Assembly: GCA_963668245.2 (NCBI GenBank)
Contig: OY764195.2
Location: 868,001-932,000, forward strand
Source: Anoxybacterium sp963668245
GTDB lineage: Bacteria; Bacillota; Clostridia; Peptostreptococcales; Anaerovoracaceae
DNA length: 64,000 nt
Reading direction: 5' to 3'
Shown here: positions 8,618 to 17,285 of the stretch, piece by piece
Layout: each line of letters begins with the position of its first letter
Numbering within the stretch: position 1 is the first letter of the stretch
The notes under the pieces: generated by a model
Database searches by the model: none
Seen by the model: the letters and a program-made list of their open reading frames with translations, nothing else
What the model was told of the DNA's origin: nothing
Position numbers and translations under genes: made by a program

Positions 8618-10095
8618 TATTGTTTCTTCATTTCCCGCAAACGAATATATAACGTTGACAAACTGATATTCAGTATCTCCGCGGCTTTTTGCTTTCCTTT
8701 CAGATCCCATCCAGTTTGATTGAGACAATTGACGACAAGTTGTTTTTGATAATCCAGAGTTTGGCTTTTAAATTTTCCACTGGATAGCACATGACTTCCG
8801 TCGAATAACCCAGTATTTCCACTGGTTAGATGATTTCCATGGTAGCGAACTTTATCTGGTAGATTATCAATTTGAATCCGGGAAGATGTTTCCATGTTTA
8901 TAGCAAATTCCATAGCATTTTCAAGCTCTCTTGCATTGCCAGGCCATGAATAGGAACAAAGACAATCTAAAGCCTGGGCGGAAATTCCGGCAATCTTTTT
9001 ATCCAACTTTTCATTAAACTTTTGAAATGAGAATTCCAATAAAGAAGAAATATCCTCAGGTCTTTCTCGGAGAGGAGGAATCAATAGCGGGATTACGCTG
9101 AGCCTGAAATATAAATCTTCCCTAAAGCTATTTTGGACAATCATTTCTTCAAGATTCTTGTTGGTGGCTGCGATGATTCGAACATCCACATCGATGGGAG
9201 CGTATCCACCCACTTTATCAATCTGCTTATTTTGTATAATTCGAAGCAATTTCACTTGAAGATGGAGTGGCATATCGCCTATTTCATCTAAAAAAATGGT
9301 GCCATGATTTGCAAGCTCAAATTTACCGATTTTTCCGTTTTTGTCAGCTCCAGTAAATGCACCTTTTTCATAGCCAAAGAGCTCACTCTCCAGAAGCATT
9401 TCGGGAATAGCCCCGCAATTTATAGAGATAAAGGGCTTATCTGACCTTGGACTAGCGTTGTGAATGGCTCTTGCAAACAAATCTTTGCCTGTACCACTTT
9501 CGCCAGTGATTAATACAGTGGAATCGCTATGAGAGATTTGTAAGGCACGTTTTTTTAATTTCTGCATTGCGCTACTTTCTCCGATGATCTGTTCAAACCC
9601 AGATGAGACAGGGGATAAATTAATGACTGAATTTAACTGTTCTTTTAAAGTGTCATTATTGATTTCGGTTAAAAAACGGCTAGCAATTAATTCAGCCATG
9701 ATTTCTAGGAACGATGTGAGATTTTCTCTTTTTGTCTTAATTTTATCTCGTTGCTCTTCGTTAAAGGCAACGAGCCCGATGAGACCAAGAATTTTATTCT
9801 CTAGCTTGATAGGGCAGCAAATCTCAGCCAATTCTCCTTCCAGCGCGTGATAGCGTGGATCCATCAAAGGATCTACAGTAATGTAGGAAGCCCCATTGTT
9901 TAGAAGCTTTGCATAGATGTATGTAGAATTCAGTTCCCCTTCTTCTTCATACTGACCTATCTTTCGGAGATACCTCCCTGTGCCACCAATAATTTGCAGT
10001 GTTTCATCTACGATTTCAGTTTCGATTTCGAGAGCAGCTGTAATGGCCTCGGCCACTTGCTGAATGGTATCTTGAATTAAAGATAATTTTGCCAC
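8617..10095 (-). CDS. sigma-54-dependent activator with N-terminal GAF-like sensor domain
   Basis: The 492-residue bacterial enhancer-binding protein should activate the divergent aminotransferase gene. An N-terminal sensor region (about 1-140; ASYITVDPLMDPRYHAL, CCPIKLENKILGLIG) looks like a GAF domain, so it probably binds a small ligand. The AAA+ domain has Walker A GESGTGKD, sigma-54 contact loop GAFTGAD and Walker B IFLDEIGDMP. The C-terminus is a Fis-type helix-turn-helix ending KAAEILNISLSTLYIRLREM. On the minus strand GGAGG lies 6 bp before GTG 10095, which fixes the start; an upstream in-frame TTG (10131) lacks such a site. The target operator is probably the 28-bp palindrome at 10206-10233. 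Confidence 0.92.
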   Translation of the reverse strand: MAKLSLIQDTIQQVAEAITAALEIETEIVDETLQIIGGTGRYLRKIGQYEEEGELNSTYIYAKLLNNGASYITVDPLMDPRYHALEGELAEICCPIKLENKILGLIGLVAFNEEQRDKIKTKRENLTSFLEIMAELIASRFLTEINNDTLKEQLNSVINLSPVSSGFEQIIGESSAMQKLKKRALQISHSDSTVLITGESGTGKDLFARAIHNASPRSDKPFISINCGAIPEMLLESELFGYEKGAFTGADKNGKIGKFELANHGTIFLDEIGDMPLHLQVKLLRIIQNKQIDKVGGYAPIDVDVRIIAATNKNLEEMIVQNSFREDLYFRLSVIPLLIPPLRERPEDISSLLEFSFQKFNEKLDKKIAGISAQALDCLCSYSWPGNARELENAMEFAINMETSSRIQIDNLPDKVRYHGNHLTSGNTGLFDGSHVLSSGKFKSQTLDYQKQLVVNCLNQTGWDLKGKQKAAEILNISLSTLYIRLREMKKQ

Positions 10096-10205
10096 GGAGC
10101 ACCTCCAGATGGTTTCATTTGAAATCAGCAAATCAATCAGCTGGCATCATGACCTGCTAGGAATAATCATTACAAAAAGCATATCAGATATTATTAAATT
10201 TAACA

Positions 10206-10233
10206 AGATTATTATTAAATTTAATAATAATCT
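10206..10233 (+). promoter_or_regulatory. perfect 28-bp AT-rich palindrome, probable enhancer (UAS) for the GAF-type activator
   Basis: Bases 10206-10219 are the exact reverse complement of 10220-10233. A half-copy sharing ATTATTAAATTTAA lies just upstream at about 10189-10203. It sits 47 bp upstream of a sigma-54 promoter, between the activator gene and its likely target, as enhancer sites do. Confidence 0.65.
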
Positions 10234-10279
10234 TAGAGGAGCTTTGGTATAAACCGCTAATTACCAATGTTTTTGTTTT

Positions 10280-10295
10280 TGGCATAACATTTGCT
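10280..10295 (+). promoter_or_regulatory. sigma-54 (-24/-12) promoter for the first aminotransferase
   Basis: TGGCATAACATTTGCT matches TGGCAY-N5-TTGCW with correct spacing between GG and GC. Transcription would start near 10306, leaving an 87-nt leader before the ATG at 10393. Confidence 0.85.
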
Positions 10296-10392
10296 TTTCA
10301 TTGAATATGTTACATCGGTTAGAATCGGTAATATTTGATGATTAAGAGCAAATATTTCAAATGGTTTATGGAAAGAAAATGGAGGATTCAAA

Positions 10393-11748
10393 ATGAATAT
10401 TAGCAGAGAAAAATTAAAAGTACAATATGCAGAAGAAGTCAAATTATTTGAAGAAAAACATCCGAAATCAGGAGTGTTGTTTCAAAAAGCACAAGATAGC
10501 TTACTGCAAGGTGTACCGATGAACTGGATGACAAAATGGGCAGGCACCTATCCTGTATTTGTGGAGAAAGCAAAAGGGGCACATATTCAAGATGTCGATG
10601 GCAATGATTACTTGGATTTGTGTCTTGGAGACACTGGGTCCATGATTGGACATGGGCAAGAGCCAGCAGTAAAAGCCATAACGGAAAATGTGGCAAATGG
10701 CGTGACCTTTATGCTTCCTTGTGAGGATGCAGTTTGGTGTGCAGAGGAGCTAGGACGAAGATTTAAAATGAAGTACTGGCAGTATTCTACCAGCGCAACG
10801 GATGCAAATCGCTTTGTATTAAGGATGGCAAGAGAAGTGACAAAAAGACCAAAAGTCATCGTATATAACTGGTGCTATCATGGAACAGTAGACGAGACCA
10901 TTGCAATCATCGATGAAAAAACCGGGAAAACAATTGCAAAACCTGGAAGCTTAGGTCCACAGTGTGATCCGTCTGAAACCACAAAAGTAATTGAATGGAA
11001 TGATATCCCTGCACTGGAGGCAGCGCTGAAGGATCAAGACGTTGCAGCTGTACTCGCAGAGCCAGTCATGACCAATTGCGGCATTGTACATCCAGAACCA
11101 GGATATCATGAGGCACTTAGAGCTCTGACAAAAAAATATGGAACACTTTTGATTATTGATGAAACCCATACCATCTGCGCAGGTATAGGTGGTTGTACCA
11201 AATCCCTTGACTTAGACCCGGATGTGGTTGTGGTCGGTAAAACCATCGCAGCAGGGATTCCAACTGCGGCATATGGGTTTACAGAGGAATTGGGAGTCAA
11301 AATTGCAAATGCCATCCCGCCAGAGCTTTGTGATATTGGTGGAATTGGTGGAACACTTGCGGCCAATGCTCTCTCTATGCATGCCATGAAAGCAGTTCTT
11401 TCTGAGATACTAACCCAGGAATTCTTTGATAAAAACATTCCTCTTGCGGCGAGGTTTAATGAAGGAATACAGAGCGTAATCGATGAATTCGATCTCCCGT
11501 GGAACACAACGCAGCTTGGATGCCGAAGTGAATACTGGTTTAGAAAAGCACCTGCTAAAAATGGTGGAGAGGCAGAAGCAGCCGTTGACTTCGAATTAGA
11601 TCAATATATGCATCTTGCCAGCTTGAACAGAGGTTTTCTGATGACACCATTTCACAATATGGCTTTGATTTCAGCAGCAACCAGTGCAGCAGACATTGAT
11701 AGGCATACCTCAATGTTTCGTGAAATCGTAAAAAACATATTGGAATAA
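10393..11748 (+). CDS. class III aminotransferase, glutamate-1-semialdehyde-aminomutase-like (module A)
   Basis: The 451-residue cytoplasmic PLP enzyme resembles the glutamate-1-semialdehyde 2,1-aminomutase branch of class III aminotransferases. GLY-rich VDGNDYLDLCLGDTGSMIGHG lies near residue 70, NWCYHGTVDE near 160, LLIIDETHTICAG near 255 (Asp binds the PLP pyridine nitrogen), and VVGKTIAAG holds the likely Schiff-base Lys283. The heme-pathway enzyme is improbable because a second copy (17286-18635) lies in the same catabolic cluster and both are under sigma-54 control. I infer amino-group removal or migration on a catabolic substrate. GGAGG at 10381-10385 supports ATG 10393. Confidence 0.85.
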   Translation: MNISREKLKVQYAEEVKLFEEKHPKSGVLFQKAQDSLLQGVPMNWMTKWAGTYPVFVEKAKGAHIQDVDGNDYLDLCLGDTGSMIGHGQEPAVKAITENVANGVTFMLPCEDAVWCAEELGRRFKMKYWQYSTSATDANRFVLRMAREVTKRPKVIVYNWCYHGTVDETIAIIDEKTGKTIAKPGSLGPQCDPSETTKVIEWNDIPALEAALKDQDVAAVLAEPVMTNCGIVHPEPGYHEALRALTKKYGTLLIIDETHTICAGIGGCTKSLDLDPDVVVVGKTIAAGIPTAAYGFTEELGVKIANAIPPELCDIGGIGGTLAANALSMHAMKAVLSEILTQEFFDKNIPLAARFNEGIQSVIDEFDLPWNTTQLGCRSEYWFRKAPAKNGGEAEAAVDFELDQYMHLASLNRGFLMTPFHNMALISAATSAADIDRHTSMFREIVKNILE

Positions 11749-11800
11749 GCAGAGTGTCGTAGTAAAATTCTATTAGATGATAACAAGTTTTTATCAATCA

Positions 11801-11853
11801 AGCTCGCCAAGCACCAAAGAATATCGTTCGGGTTGCTGTGGCGAGCTATTTTT
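11801..11853 (+). terminator. terminator or attenuator between aminotransferase and dehydrogenase
   Basis: AGCTCGCCA (11801-11809) pairs with TGGCGAGCT (11839-11847), with further inner GCA/TGC pairing, followed by ATTTTT. It should reduce read-through into the next gene, giving more aminotransferase than dehydrogenase, unless a separate promoter drives the latter. Confidence 0.7.
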
Positions 11854-11899
11854 CAAACAAATACATTGAAAGAAACTTCAGTAGAAATAGGAGGCTAAA

Positions 11900-12697
11900 A
11901 TGAATCATTTTATTCGATTTGATAATCGAGTTTGCCTTGTGACTGGTGCGGGAAGCCCAAATGGGATCGGCTTTGCCACAGCAAAGATTCTTGGAGAGCT
12001 TGGGGGAATCATTCTTTTGGTTTCCACTACATCACGCATTAATGAGAGAATGGATGAACTGAAAAAGCTGGGAATAAAAGGAGACTGTTTTATTGCTGAT
12101 TTGATGGATCGAAATCAAGTTAATCATCTGGTTTCTGACATTATGAATACCTATGGCAGAATTGATGTGTTGATTAATAATGCAGGTATGGTTCAGGTTG
12201 GGCAAGAAGAAGATTTTACAACATTTGATCAGATGACGGATGATAGCTGGGACGACTCAATCCATCGCAATTTGACCCTATGCTATAATGTGACTAGAAG
12301 GGTACTTCCGCATATGATTGAGAATCAATATGGTAGAATAGTAAATACCTCTTCTGTGACAGGATACCTAGTGAGCAATCCAGGTGAGGCGGCGTACGGC
12401 GCGGCAAAGGCTGCCATGATAGGGATGAGCAGGTCTATTGCAATTGAAGTTGCAAAACACAATATTATGATAAACAATGTGCTTCCCGGATGGATTGCCA
12501 CCGCATCTCAAACGAAGGAAGAAGCAGCTGGGGGAGCAAACACTCCTATGGGAAGAGGTGGAGATGCGCAGGAGGTAGCAAATCTTAATGTTTTCCTTGC
12601 ATCTGAAAAGTCTTGTTATTTGACTGGACAAACCATTGTAATTGACGGTGGAAATACCATTCAAGAGTATAAAGGACCAGCAGAACTGTATTATTAA
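11900..12697 (+). CDS. short-chain dehydrogenase/reductase (module A)
   Basis: The 265-residue classical SDR should interconvert an alcohol and a carbonyl with NAD(P). It has the Rossmann motif TGAGSPNGIG, NNAG, SS at the catalytic serine, and Tyr166/Lys170 in YGAAK. The C-terminus EYKGPAELYY is shared with the SDR at 21213-22010, which is similar over its whole length, so the two are recent paralogues attached to the two aminotransferase modules. GGAGG at 11890-11894 precedes the ATG. The product of the aminotransferase (an aldehyde or ketone) is a natural substrate candidate, by context only. Confidence 0.88.
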   Translation: MNHFIRFDNRVCLVTGAGSPNGIGFATAKILGELGGIILLVSTTSRINERMDELKKLGIKGDCFIADLMDRNQVNHLVSDIMNTYGRIDVLINNAGMVQVGQEEDFTTFDQMTDDSWDDSIHRNLTLCYNVTRRVLPHMIENQYGRIVNTSSVTGYLVSNPGEAAYGAAKAAMIGMSRSIAIEVAKHNIMINNVLPGWIATASQTKEEAAGGANTPMGRGGDAQEVANLNVFLASEKSCYLTGQTIVIDGGNTIQEYKGPAELYY

Positions 12698-12737
12698 GAG
12701 TCAACAATTAACATGGAAGAAGTGCATTGAAGAGACT

Positions 12738-12872
12738 CTGATTGTGCTTGGATATGAAGAGGGGAAAATGCTCGGCGAAATGTTGAACTTGATCTTGGGT
12801 ATGGTTATTGAAGGTAAATTGGAGAATCATAAAGATAAGATCGAAAGTTATATCCTGAATTGTGGAAATTGA
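12738..12872 (+). pseudogene. fragment of a CCA-adding enzyme gene (3' end only)
   Basis: The reading frame ending at 12872 encodes LGYEEGKMLGEMLNLILGMV and then a short lysine-rich tail. This matches the C-terminal end of the intact CCA tRNA nucleotidyltransferase at 34903-36228, including its final codons. By eye the two DNA stretches agree at roughly 80-85% over about 130 bp and end with the same AAATTGA. Only the tail remains, with no catalytic or HD part and no ribosome site. It is a remnant of a second copy, lodged between two SDR genes. Confidence 0.8.
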
Positions 12873-12927
12873 TAAGATCCCTTTAATTTAAATCATTTGA
12901 ATCCAATATAGATTGAGAGGTTTTAAA

Positions 12928-13704
12928 ATGGAGTTTTTTTCGTTAAAAGGTAAAGTTGCTATTGTCACAGGTGGTGGATCTGGATTAGGATTAGCGACAG
13001 TAAAACGATTTCTTCAGGCTGGCGCAAATGTTGTTCTGGCTGATATTTCTGATAAGGCAGAACTGGCAAATGAATTGGGATGCCTATTTATAAAAGCAGA
13101 TGTGTCAAAAGAAGTCGACGTGATGAATCTGTTGGAGCAATCAAGCAAACGCTATGGTCTTATTGACATTTTTATAAACAATGCCGGAATCATTATGCCG
13201 GAACAGCTTATAATTGATGCAAATATGAAAGATTATGAAAAATTGTACAGTGTTAATGTTTTCGGAGTAGTCCATGGCTTAAAATATGCGCCGCGCCACA
13301 TGAAGGATGGAGGCGTTATTCTCAACACAGCTTCAAATTCAGCAAATGGTGATTATGCAGGGTATGGTGCTTATATTTCTTCAAAATGTGCAGTTGTTGG
13401 ATTAACAAAGGCAGCAGCAATCGAACTGGCACCTAGAAATATACGTGTCAACTGTATTTGTCCCAATACAATCGACACGCCAATGGCATATGCCGAGGGT
13501 TGCGAAACAGAGCTTCAGGTTATGGGTATAACCACACCTCTTGGAAGAATGTGTAAAGCAGAGGAAGCAGCAGCACTTTATCACTTTTTGGCATCTGATG
13601 ATTGTAGTTATATCACAGGCGAAGATATATACATCGATGGAGGACTCAAAGCAGGTCCAAGTATTCAGATGATTGATCATATTTTAAAAGGAATAGAACA
13701 ATAA
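12928..13704 (+). CDS. short-chain dehydrogenase/reductase
   Basis: This 258-residue classical SDR differs from the two paralogous SDRs of the cluster. It has TGGGSGLG for cofactor binding, VLADISD after beta-strand 2 (an acidic residue there favours NAD), NNAG, and catalytic Tyr149/Lys153 in YISSK. YIDGGLKAG lies near the C-terminus. Start: GAGAGG at 12915-12920 precedes ATG 12928; an in-frame TTG at 12913 is rejected. It ends 32 bp before the SMR exporter gene, so the two are probably co-transcribed. A role in the same catabolic pathway is inferred from position. Confidence 0.87.
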   Translation: MEFFSLKGKVAIVTGGGSGLGLATVKRFLQAGANVVLADISDKAELANELGCLFIKADVSKEVDVMNLLEQSSKRYGLIDIFINNAGIIMPEQLIIDANMKDYEKLYSVNVFGVVHGLKYAPRHMKDGGVILNTASNSANGDYAGYGAYISSKCAVVGLTKAAAIELAPRNIRVNCICPNTIDTPMAYAEGCETELQVMGITTPLGRMCKAEEAAALYHFLASDDCSYITGEDIYIDGGLKAGPSIQMIDHILKGIEQ

Positions 13705-13736
13705 GAAACAATTTTTATGCGAAGGGAGGTAGACAA

Positions 13737-14057
13737 ATGGCTTGGGTATATTTATTTGTTGGAGGGATATTTGAGATTGTATGGGCAGTTTCTATTAAGT
13801 ACTCCGAAAATTTTACTAGAATCATACCATCAGTAATCACTGTCATAGGTATGATTTTGAGCATCAAGTTTCTAGCTATCGCAATAAAAATGCTCCCATT
13901 AGGAACCGCTTACGCAGTTTGGACGGGAATTGGAGCTATAGGGACAGTAATTATGGGAATCATCTTGTTTCAAGAGTCGCATAACTTTTTGAGATTATTC
14001 TTTATCACGATGATAATTGTAAGTATCGCTGGTTTAAGGTTCACATCACCAAACTAG
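13737..14057 (+). CDS. SMR-family exporter, Gdx/SugE-like (guanidinium exporter subtype)
   Basis: The 106-residue, four-helix protein belongs to the small multidrug resistance family and works as a dual-topology dimer driven by proton antiport. Glu13 in GGIFEIVWAVSIKYS is the essential carboxylate. The WA-x3-KYS context, PLGTAYAVWTGIGA and a late GLRFT fit the Gdx (formerly SugE) guanidinium exporters better than the EmrE/Qac drug pumps. GGGAGG at 13723-13728 sets the start. It lies between an SDR and the convergent ureohydrolase gene, so export of guanidinium or another small cation made in the pathway is a reasonable inference. I see no guanidine riboswitch upstream. Confidence 0.85.
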   Translation: MAWVYLFVGGIFEIVWAVSIKYSENFTRIIPSVITVIGMILSIKFLAIAIKMLPLGTAYAVWTGIGAIGTVIMGIILFQESHNFLRLFFITMIIVSIAGLRFTSPN

Positions 14058-14104
14058 AAATACACTGTGTCCTTGGGTTCCTGTTTGGATTTAACAAATG
14101 GAAA

Positions 14105-14139
14105 AATCGCCTTCTTTGGTTTTAAAGTAGAAGGCGATT
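14105..14139. terminator. bidirectional terminator between convergent exporter and ureohydrolase genes
   Basis: AATCGCCTTCT (14105-14115) pairs perfectly with AGAAGGCGATT (14129-14139), an 11-bp stem with T-rich flanks on both strands. Confidence 0.8.
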
Positions 14140-14200
14140 CATTTTAGCGTTGTAACTTTTTCTATGGCTTCATCTCTGATGTCAGTTTGCCTAAAAAAAT

Positions 14201-15154
14201 CTAACGTATGCCATTTTTCCTCTGAAGTGCAAGGATCGAAATAAATTCATGCATGATATTGGCAGCCATGTATGCGGTGATTCCTGCTGGATCAATCGTT
14301 GGTAAGACTTCAACAAGATCCATTGCGATAAATTTTAAATCTTTTATTTCTCTTACCAAAGATAATGTTTCATGGCCTGTGAAGCCGCCTATTTCGATCG
14401 TTCCAGTTCCAGGTGCGCAAGATGGGTCTACAAAGTCTATGTCAAAAGATAAAAATGTCTTGGCAGATTTCACTCTTTCTCTAATTTTTTTCCCTGCTTC
14501 TGCAATACCTATTTCGTGTATCTGGTTTGCAGTGAGCACTTCAAAACCAAGATCGATGGATCCTTGTACATCTTCGGGACCATATTGTGAACCCCTTATC
14601 CCAATTTGAATAGAATGGGCAGTGTCGATAAGGCCTTCTTCGCAAGCTCTCCTGAAAGGGGTCCCGTGTGCATACTTTTGTCCCCAATATTGATCCCATG
14701 TATCTAGATGAGAATCGAAATGGACTAATGCGACTGGGCCGTGCTTTTTCACAACGGCTCTCAATTCTGCCAACGTAATGGAGTGATCTCCTCCCATTAC
14801 TATCGGAATAATCTCGGCTTCTATTAATGGTTTTAATCCCTCCTCAATCTGTGCATAAGACTCAAGGATATATCCTGGCGTGATATCTAAATCACCATAG
14901 TCTATGCCGGAAAGATAATCAAATATATTAACGTCTAGGTTCATGCTAAAATTTCTCATAAGCGTTGAAGATTCTCTAATAGAACCTGGACCGAATCTTG
15001 CGCCGTTTTTATAGCAACATCCAGTATCAAATGGAATGCCTAATACTGCAAAATCTACATCATCAGTATCCTTAACATGAGGCAGCCTCATAAAAGTTTT
15101 TATTCCTGCAAATCGGGGTGATGCACATGCACTAGGTGGTTGATATTTTATCAT
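14201..15154 (-). CDS. ureohydrolase (agmatinase/guanidinobutyrase-like)
   Basis: The 317-residue enzyme belongs to the arginase/agmatinase superfamily, which hydrolyses a guanidino group to urea plus an amine using two Mn ions. Metal ligands are visible: GGDHS (His), VHFDSHLDTW (Asp, His, Asp; usually DAHxD) and SFDIDFVDP (Asp, Asp), followed by APGTGT. KYAHGTPFRR matches the substrate loop of agmatinases rather than arginases. Which guanidino compound is used (agmatine, 4-guanidinobutyrate, guanidine or another) is not decidable here. A well-formed sigma-54 promoter lies upstream at 15204-15219, which ties it to the neighbouring activator. The pairing with a Gdx-like exporter is notable. 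Confidence 0.88.
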   Translation of the reverse strand: MIKYQPPSACASPRFAGIKTFMRLPHVKDTDDVDFAVLGIPFDTGCCYKNGARFGPGSIRESSTLMRNFSMNLDVNIFDYLSGIDYGDLDITPGYILESYAQIEEGLKPLIEAEIIPIVMGGDHSITLAELRAVVKKHGPVALVHFDSHLDTWDQYWGQKYAHGTPFRRACEEGLIDTAHSIQIGIRGSQYGPEDVQGSIDLGFEVLTANQIHEIGIAEAGKKIRERVKSAKTFLSFDIDFVDPSCAPGTGTIEIGGFTGHETLSLVREIKDLKFIAMDLVEVLPTIDPAGITAYMAANIMHEFISILALQRKNGIR

Positions 15155-15203
15155 TTTATTATTCCTCCTTTTGAAACATAATCTCGTACACCATTAAGCA
15201 TAA

Positions 15204-15219
15204 TGCAATTCTAATGCCA
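15204..15219 (-). promoter_or_regulatory. sigma-54 promoter for the ureohydrolase
   Basis: On the minus strand this reads TGGCATTAGAATTGCA, a full match to TGGCAY-N5-TTGCW with correct spacing. It lies 50 bp upstream of the start codon at 15154. Confidence 0.85.
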
Positions 15220-15268
15220 GCATACAACTGTGAAAAACGGTGAGGATTGATTTAAGATAAAAAAAATA

Positions 15269-15284
15269 TATTCAATGATGAATA
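15269..15284 (-). promoter_or_regulatory. probable enhancer (UAS), TATTC-N6-GAATA
   Basis: TATTC and GAATA flank 6 bp, and the dyad extends outward as an A/T-rich inverted repeat over about 15264-15290. It is 49 bp upstream of the ureohydrolase sigma-54 promoter. The same TATTC-N6-GAATA pattern recurs at 18751-18766 and, one base changed, at 15371-15385. Confidence 0.6.
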
Positions 15285-15370
15285 TATTTTTTCAGTGATT
15301 GTATCGTTTGAGGGGGGATGACGGTTAGTTTGGAACGTATCAACGTAACAATTCATATGCGAAACGATAA

Positions 15371-15385
15371 ATTCAATAACGAATA
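15371..15385 (-). promoter_or_regulatory. second UAS-like site, ATTC-N6-GAATA
   Basis: ATTCaataacGAATA fits the repeated pattern with one end base different. It lies just past the stop codon of the PAS-type activator and about 150 bp upstream of the ureohydrolase promoter. Confidence 0.45.
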
Positions 15386-15387
15386 CA

Positions 15388-17037
15388 TTATTTCTTGATA
15401 TATTTTTTTATTTTTCTTACAGCCGTAGGCTGACTTATGCCTAATTCCTTAGCAACGCCGACGGTTGTTTGATGTTTTTTATAAGCTTCCATAACTAAAT
15501 GTTTCTCAAATTGTTCAATTGCATCCTCCAATGTAGTGAAGCGATTTGACAAATAATTAACTTGTCTTAAACTCTCTGGTAAATCAGAAAGAGCAATGCG
15601 GTTCTCTTCTGATGTCAGGACCATTCTTTCTATTAAATTTTCAAGTTCACGAATATTACCGGGCCATTTATAATTCATTAAACAGTCCACTGCTTCAGGA
15701 GAAAAGGTTTTTTCTAACTGATACTTGTTGTTAAAATTATTTAAAAAATAAATGGATAAATTAAAGATATCGTCTTTTCTGTCTCGTAGAGAGGGAATCT
15801 TGATATAAATTACATTTAATCGATAATATAAATCTTCTCTAAATAGTTGCTCTGCAACTTGATCCTTTAAATTCTTGTTTGTTGCAGTAATTAGTCTAAA
15901 ATCAACGTTAATTACTTTTGTGCCTCCAATTCGAGTTATCTTTTTATCTTGGATTACTTTCAATAGCTTTGTCTGAAGATCAAGGGGTAATTCGCCGATT
16001 TCATCAAAAAAAAGAGTCCCTTTATCTGCCAATTGTATGAGACCGATTTTTCCATTCGCATTGGCCCCTGTAAAGGCACCTTTCTCATATCCAAACAATT
16101 CGGATTCTATTAAATTTGCGGGAATAGAAGCACAGTTGATTTCGATAAATGGTCCTTGTGACCGGGCGCTTTTTGAATGGATTAATTTAGCAAACATTGT
16201 TTTCCCTACGCCAGACTCTCCTTCAAGAACAATGTTAGCATCAAATACAGCTACTTTATCAACCGTGTTCATGACCTCTTCCATTATCTTGCTGTTGATA
16301 ACTAACCCAGGGAATTTTATTTGGTTTCCACGCAAATTTTCGATTTCTGCAGAATATTTTTGAACCTTTTCGTCAAGCAGATCATACTGCTCCTTTAAAT
16401 TTAGAAAATCAGTGATATCTCTGGAAAAGCTAATTACCTTGGTTATTTTTTCGTGTAGATTCCGTATGGGTATTGCGGTAACAATGATTTTCCGCCCTTC
16501 CCTGTTCTCTTGCATCTTAGTGATTTGTTGCTGTTGCTTTAAAACAAGTGCTGTTATCGATGGATTGAAAATGCCCTCCTTCTCCAGTTCGTAAATACTT
16601 CTGCCTTCAACATTTTCTTTTTTAACATGGTACATGATTTCAAAAGACGGATATACTTTGGTGATGATGCCATCTCCATCGGTGATTAATATGTCGTCAT
16701 GGATTGAGTTTAGAATGACGTCCATTTCATTTCTCGCGGATTTTATGATATCCATTTCCAAAACAGATTGATCAATATAAGCAGAATTAAAAAATATAAA
16801 TATGGCAACTTCCGAATTACTGCTGAAGTGAAATAGAAAGAGCTCTTCTGAAACAAACCTTTTTAGCAAAACATCAGTTTTGTCTAGAAGCATACTTTTA
16901 AAGGTTTCGATTAATTCCGCCTCGAAGGCATGAAATGACTGGGCAGCATAGTTGAATTCAGCTTCTTGTGTTGGTTTTAAGCTTAACGTACAAATGGGAA
17001 TTCTGGCTTCTTCAAGCAATTTATTCAATTGATTCAC
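15388..17037 (-). CDS. sigma-54-dependent activator with PAS domain
   Basis: The 549-residue enhancer-binding protein probably controls the ureohydrolase, the second aminotransferase and the amidohydrolase operon. An unassigned N-terminal region (about 1-100) is followed by a PAS domain (about 105-225; DDILITDGDGIITKVYPSF, later VISFSRDITDF), so it likely senses a ligand in the cell. The AAA+ domain has GESGVGKT, GAFTGAN and LFFDEIGELP. The C-terminal helix-turn-helix, KELGISQPTAVRKIKKY, is of the type found in RocR/TyrR-like activators of amino acid breakdown. It is transcribed away from the aminotransferase at 17286. Likely binding sites are the TATTC-N6-GAATA repeats. Confidence 0.92.
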   Translation of the reverse strand: MNQLNKLLEEARIPICTLSLKPTQEAEFNYAAQSFHAFEAELIETFKSMLLDKTDVLLKRFVSEELFLFHFSSNSEVAIFIFFNSAYIDQSVLEMDIIKSARNEMDVILNSIHDDILITDGDGIITKVYPSFEIMYHVKKENVEGRSIYELEKEGIFNPSITALVLKQQQQITKMQENREGRKIIVTAIPIRNLHEKITKVISFSRDITDFLNLKEQYDLLDEKVQKYSAEIENLRGNQIKFPGLVINSKIMEEVMNTVDKVAVFDANIVLEGESGVGKTMFAKLIHSKSARSQGPFIEINCASIPANLIESELFGYEKGAFTGANANGKIGLIQLADKGTLFFDEIGELPLDLQTKLLKVIQDKKITRIGGTKVINVDFRLITATNKNLKDQVAEQLFREDLYYRLNVIYIKIPSLRDRKDDIFNLSIYFLNNFNNKYQLEKTFSPEAVDCLMNYKWPGNIRELENLIERMVLTSEENRIALSDLPESLRQVNYLSNRFTTLEDAIEQFEKHLVMEAYKKHQTTVGVAKELGISQPTAVRKIKKYIKK

Positions 17038-17160
17038 TCCATTCTCAAACAGTTAATTGATAGCAAATTTCAAAGAAGATGGACATTCCGAGATTGATTT
17101 TCTTATGATAACACAATTACCATCGACTGTAAATGTGATACTTTTTATGATTCGGTTAGA

Positions 17161-17176
17161 TGGCATAGGATTTGCA
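17161..17176 (+). promoter_or_regulatory. sigma-54 promoter for the second aminotransferase
   Basis: TGGCATAGGATTTGCA is a full match to the -24/-12 pattern with correct spacing, 109 bp before ATG 17286. No TATTC-N6-GAATA site is seen between it and the activator start, so its enhancer is unclear. Confidence 0.83.
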
Positions 17177-17285
17177 AATTAGAATTTTGAGGTATCTTAA
17201 GCACAAGGCGCTTCTCATATAAAAGATGAAAGATACTTCTGCGGGATTTATTATACATTTAGGATTATGGAGGAGGAACAATAAA

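Noticed and set aside
13700..13737. Guanidine riboswitch before the Gdx-like exporter
   Set aside because: Only 32 bp separate the genes, and no ACGR-loop hairpin pair or ykkC-type fold is visible.
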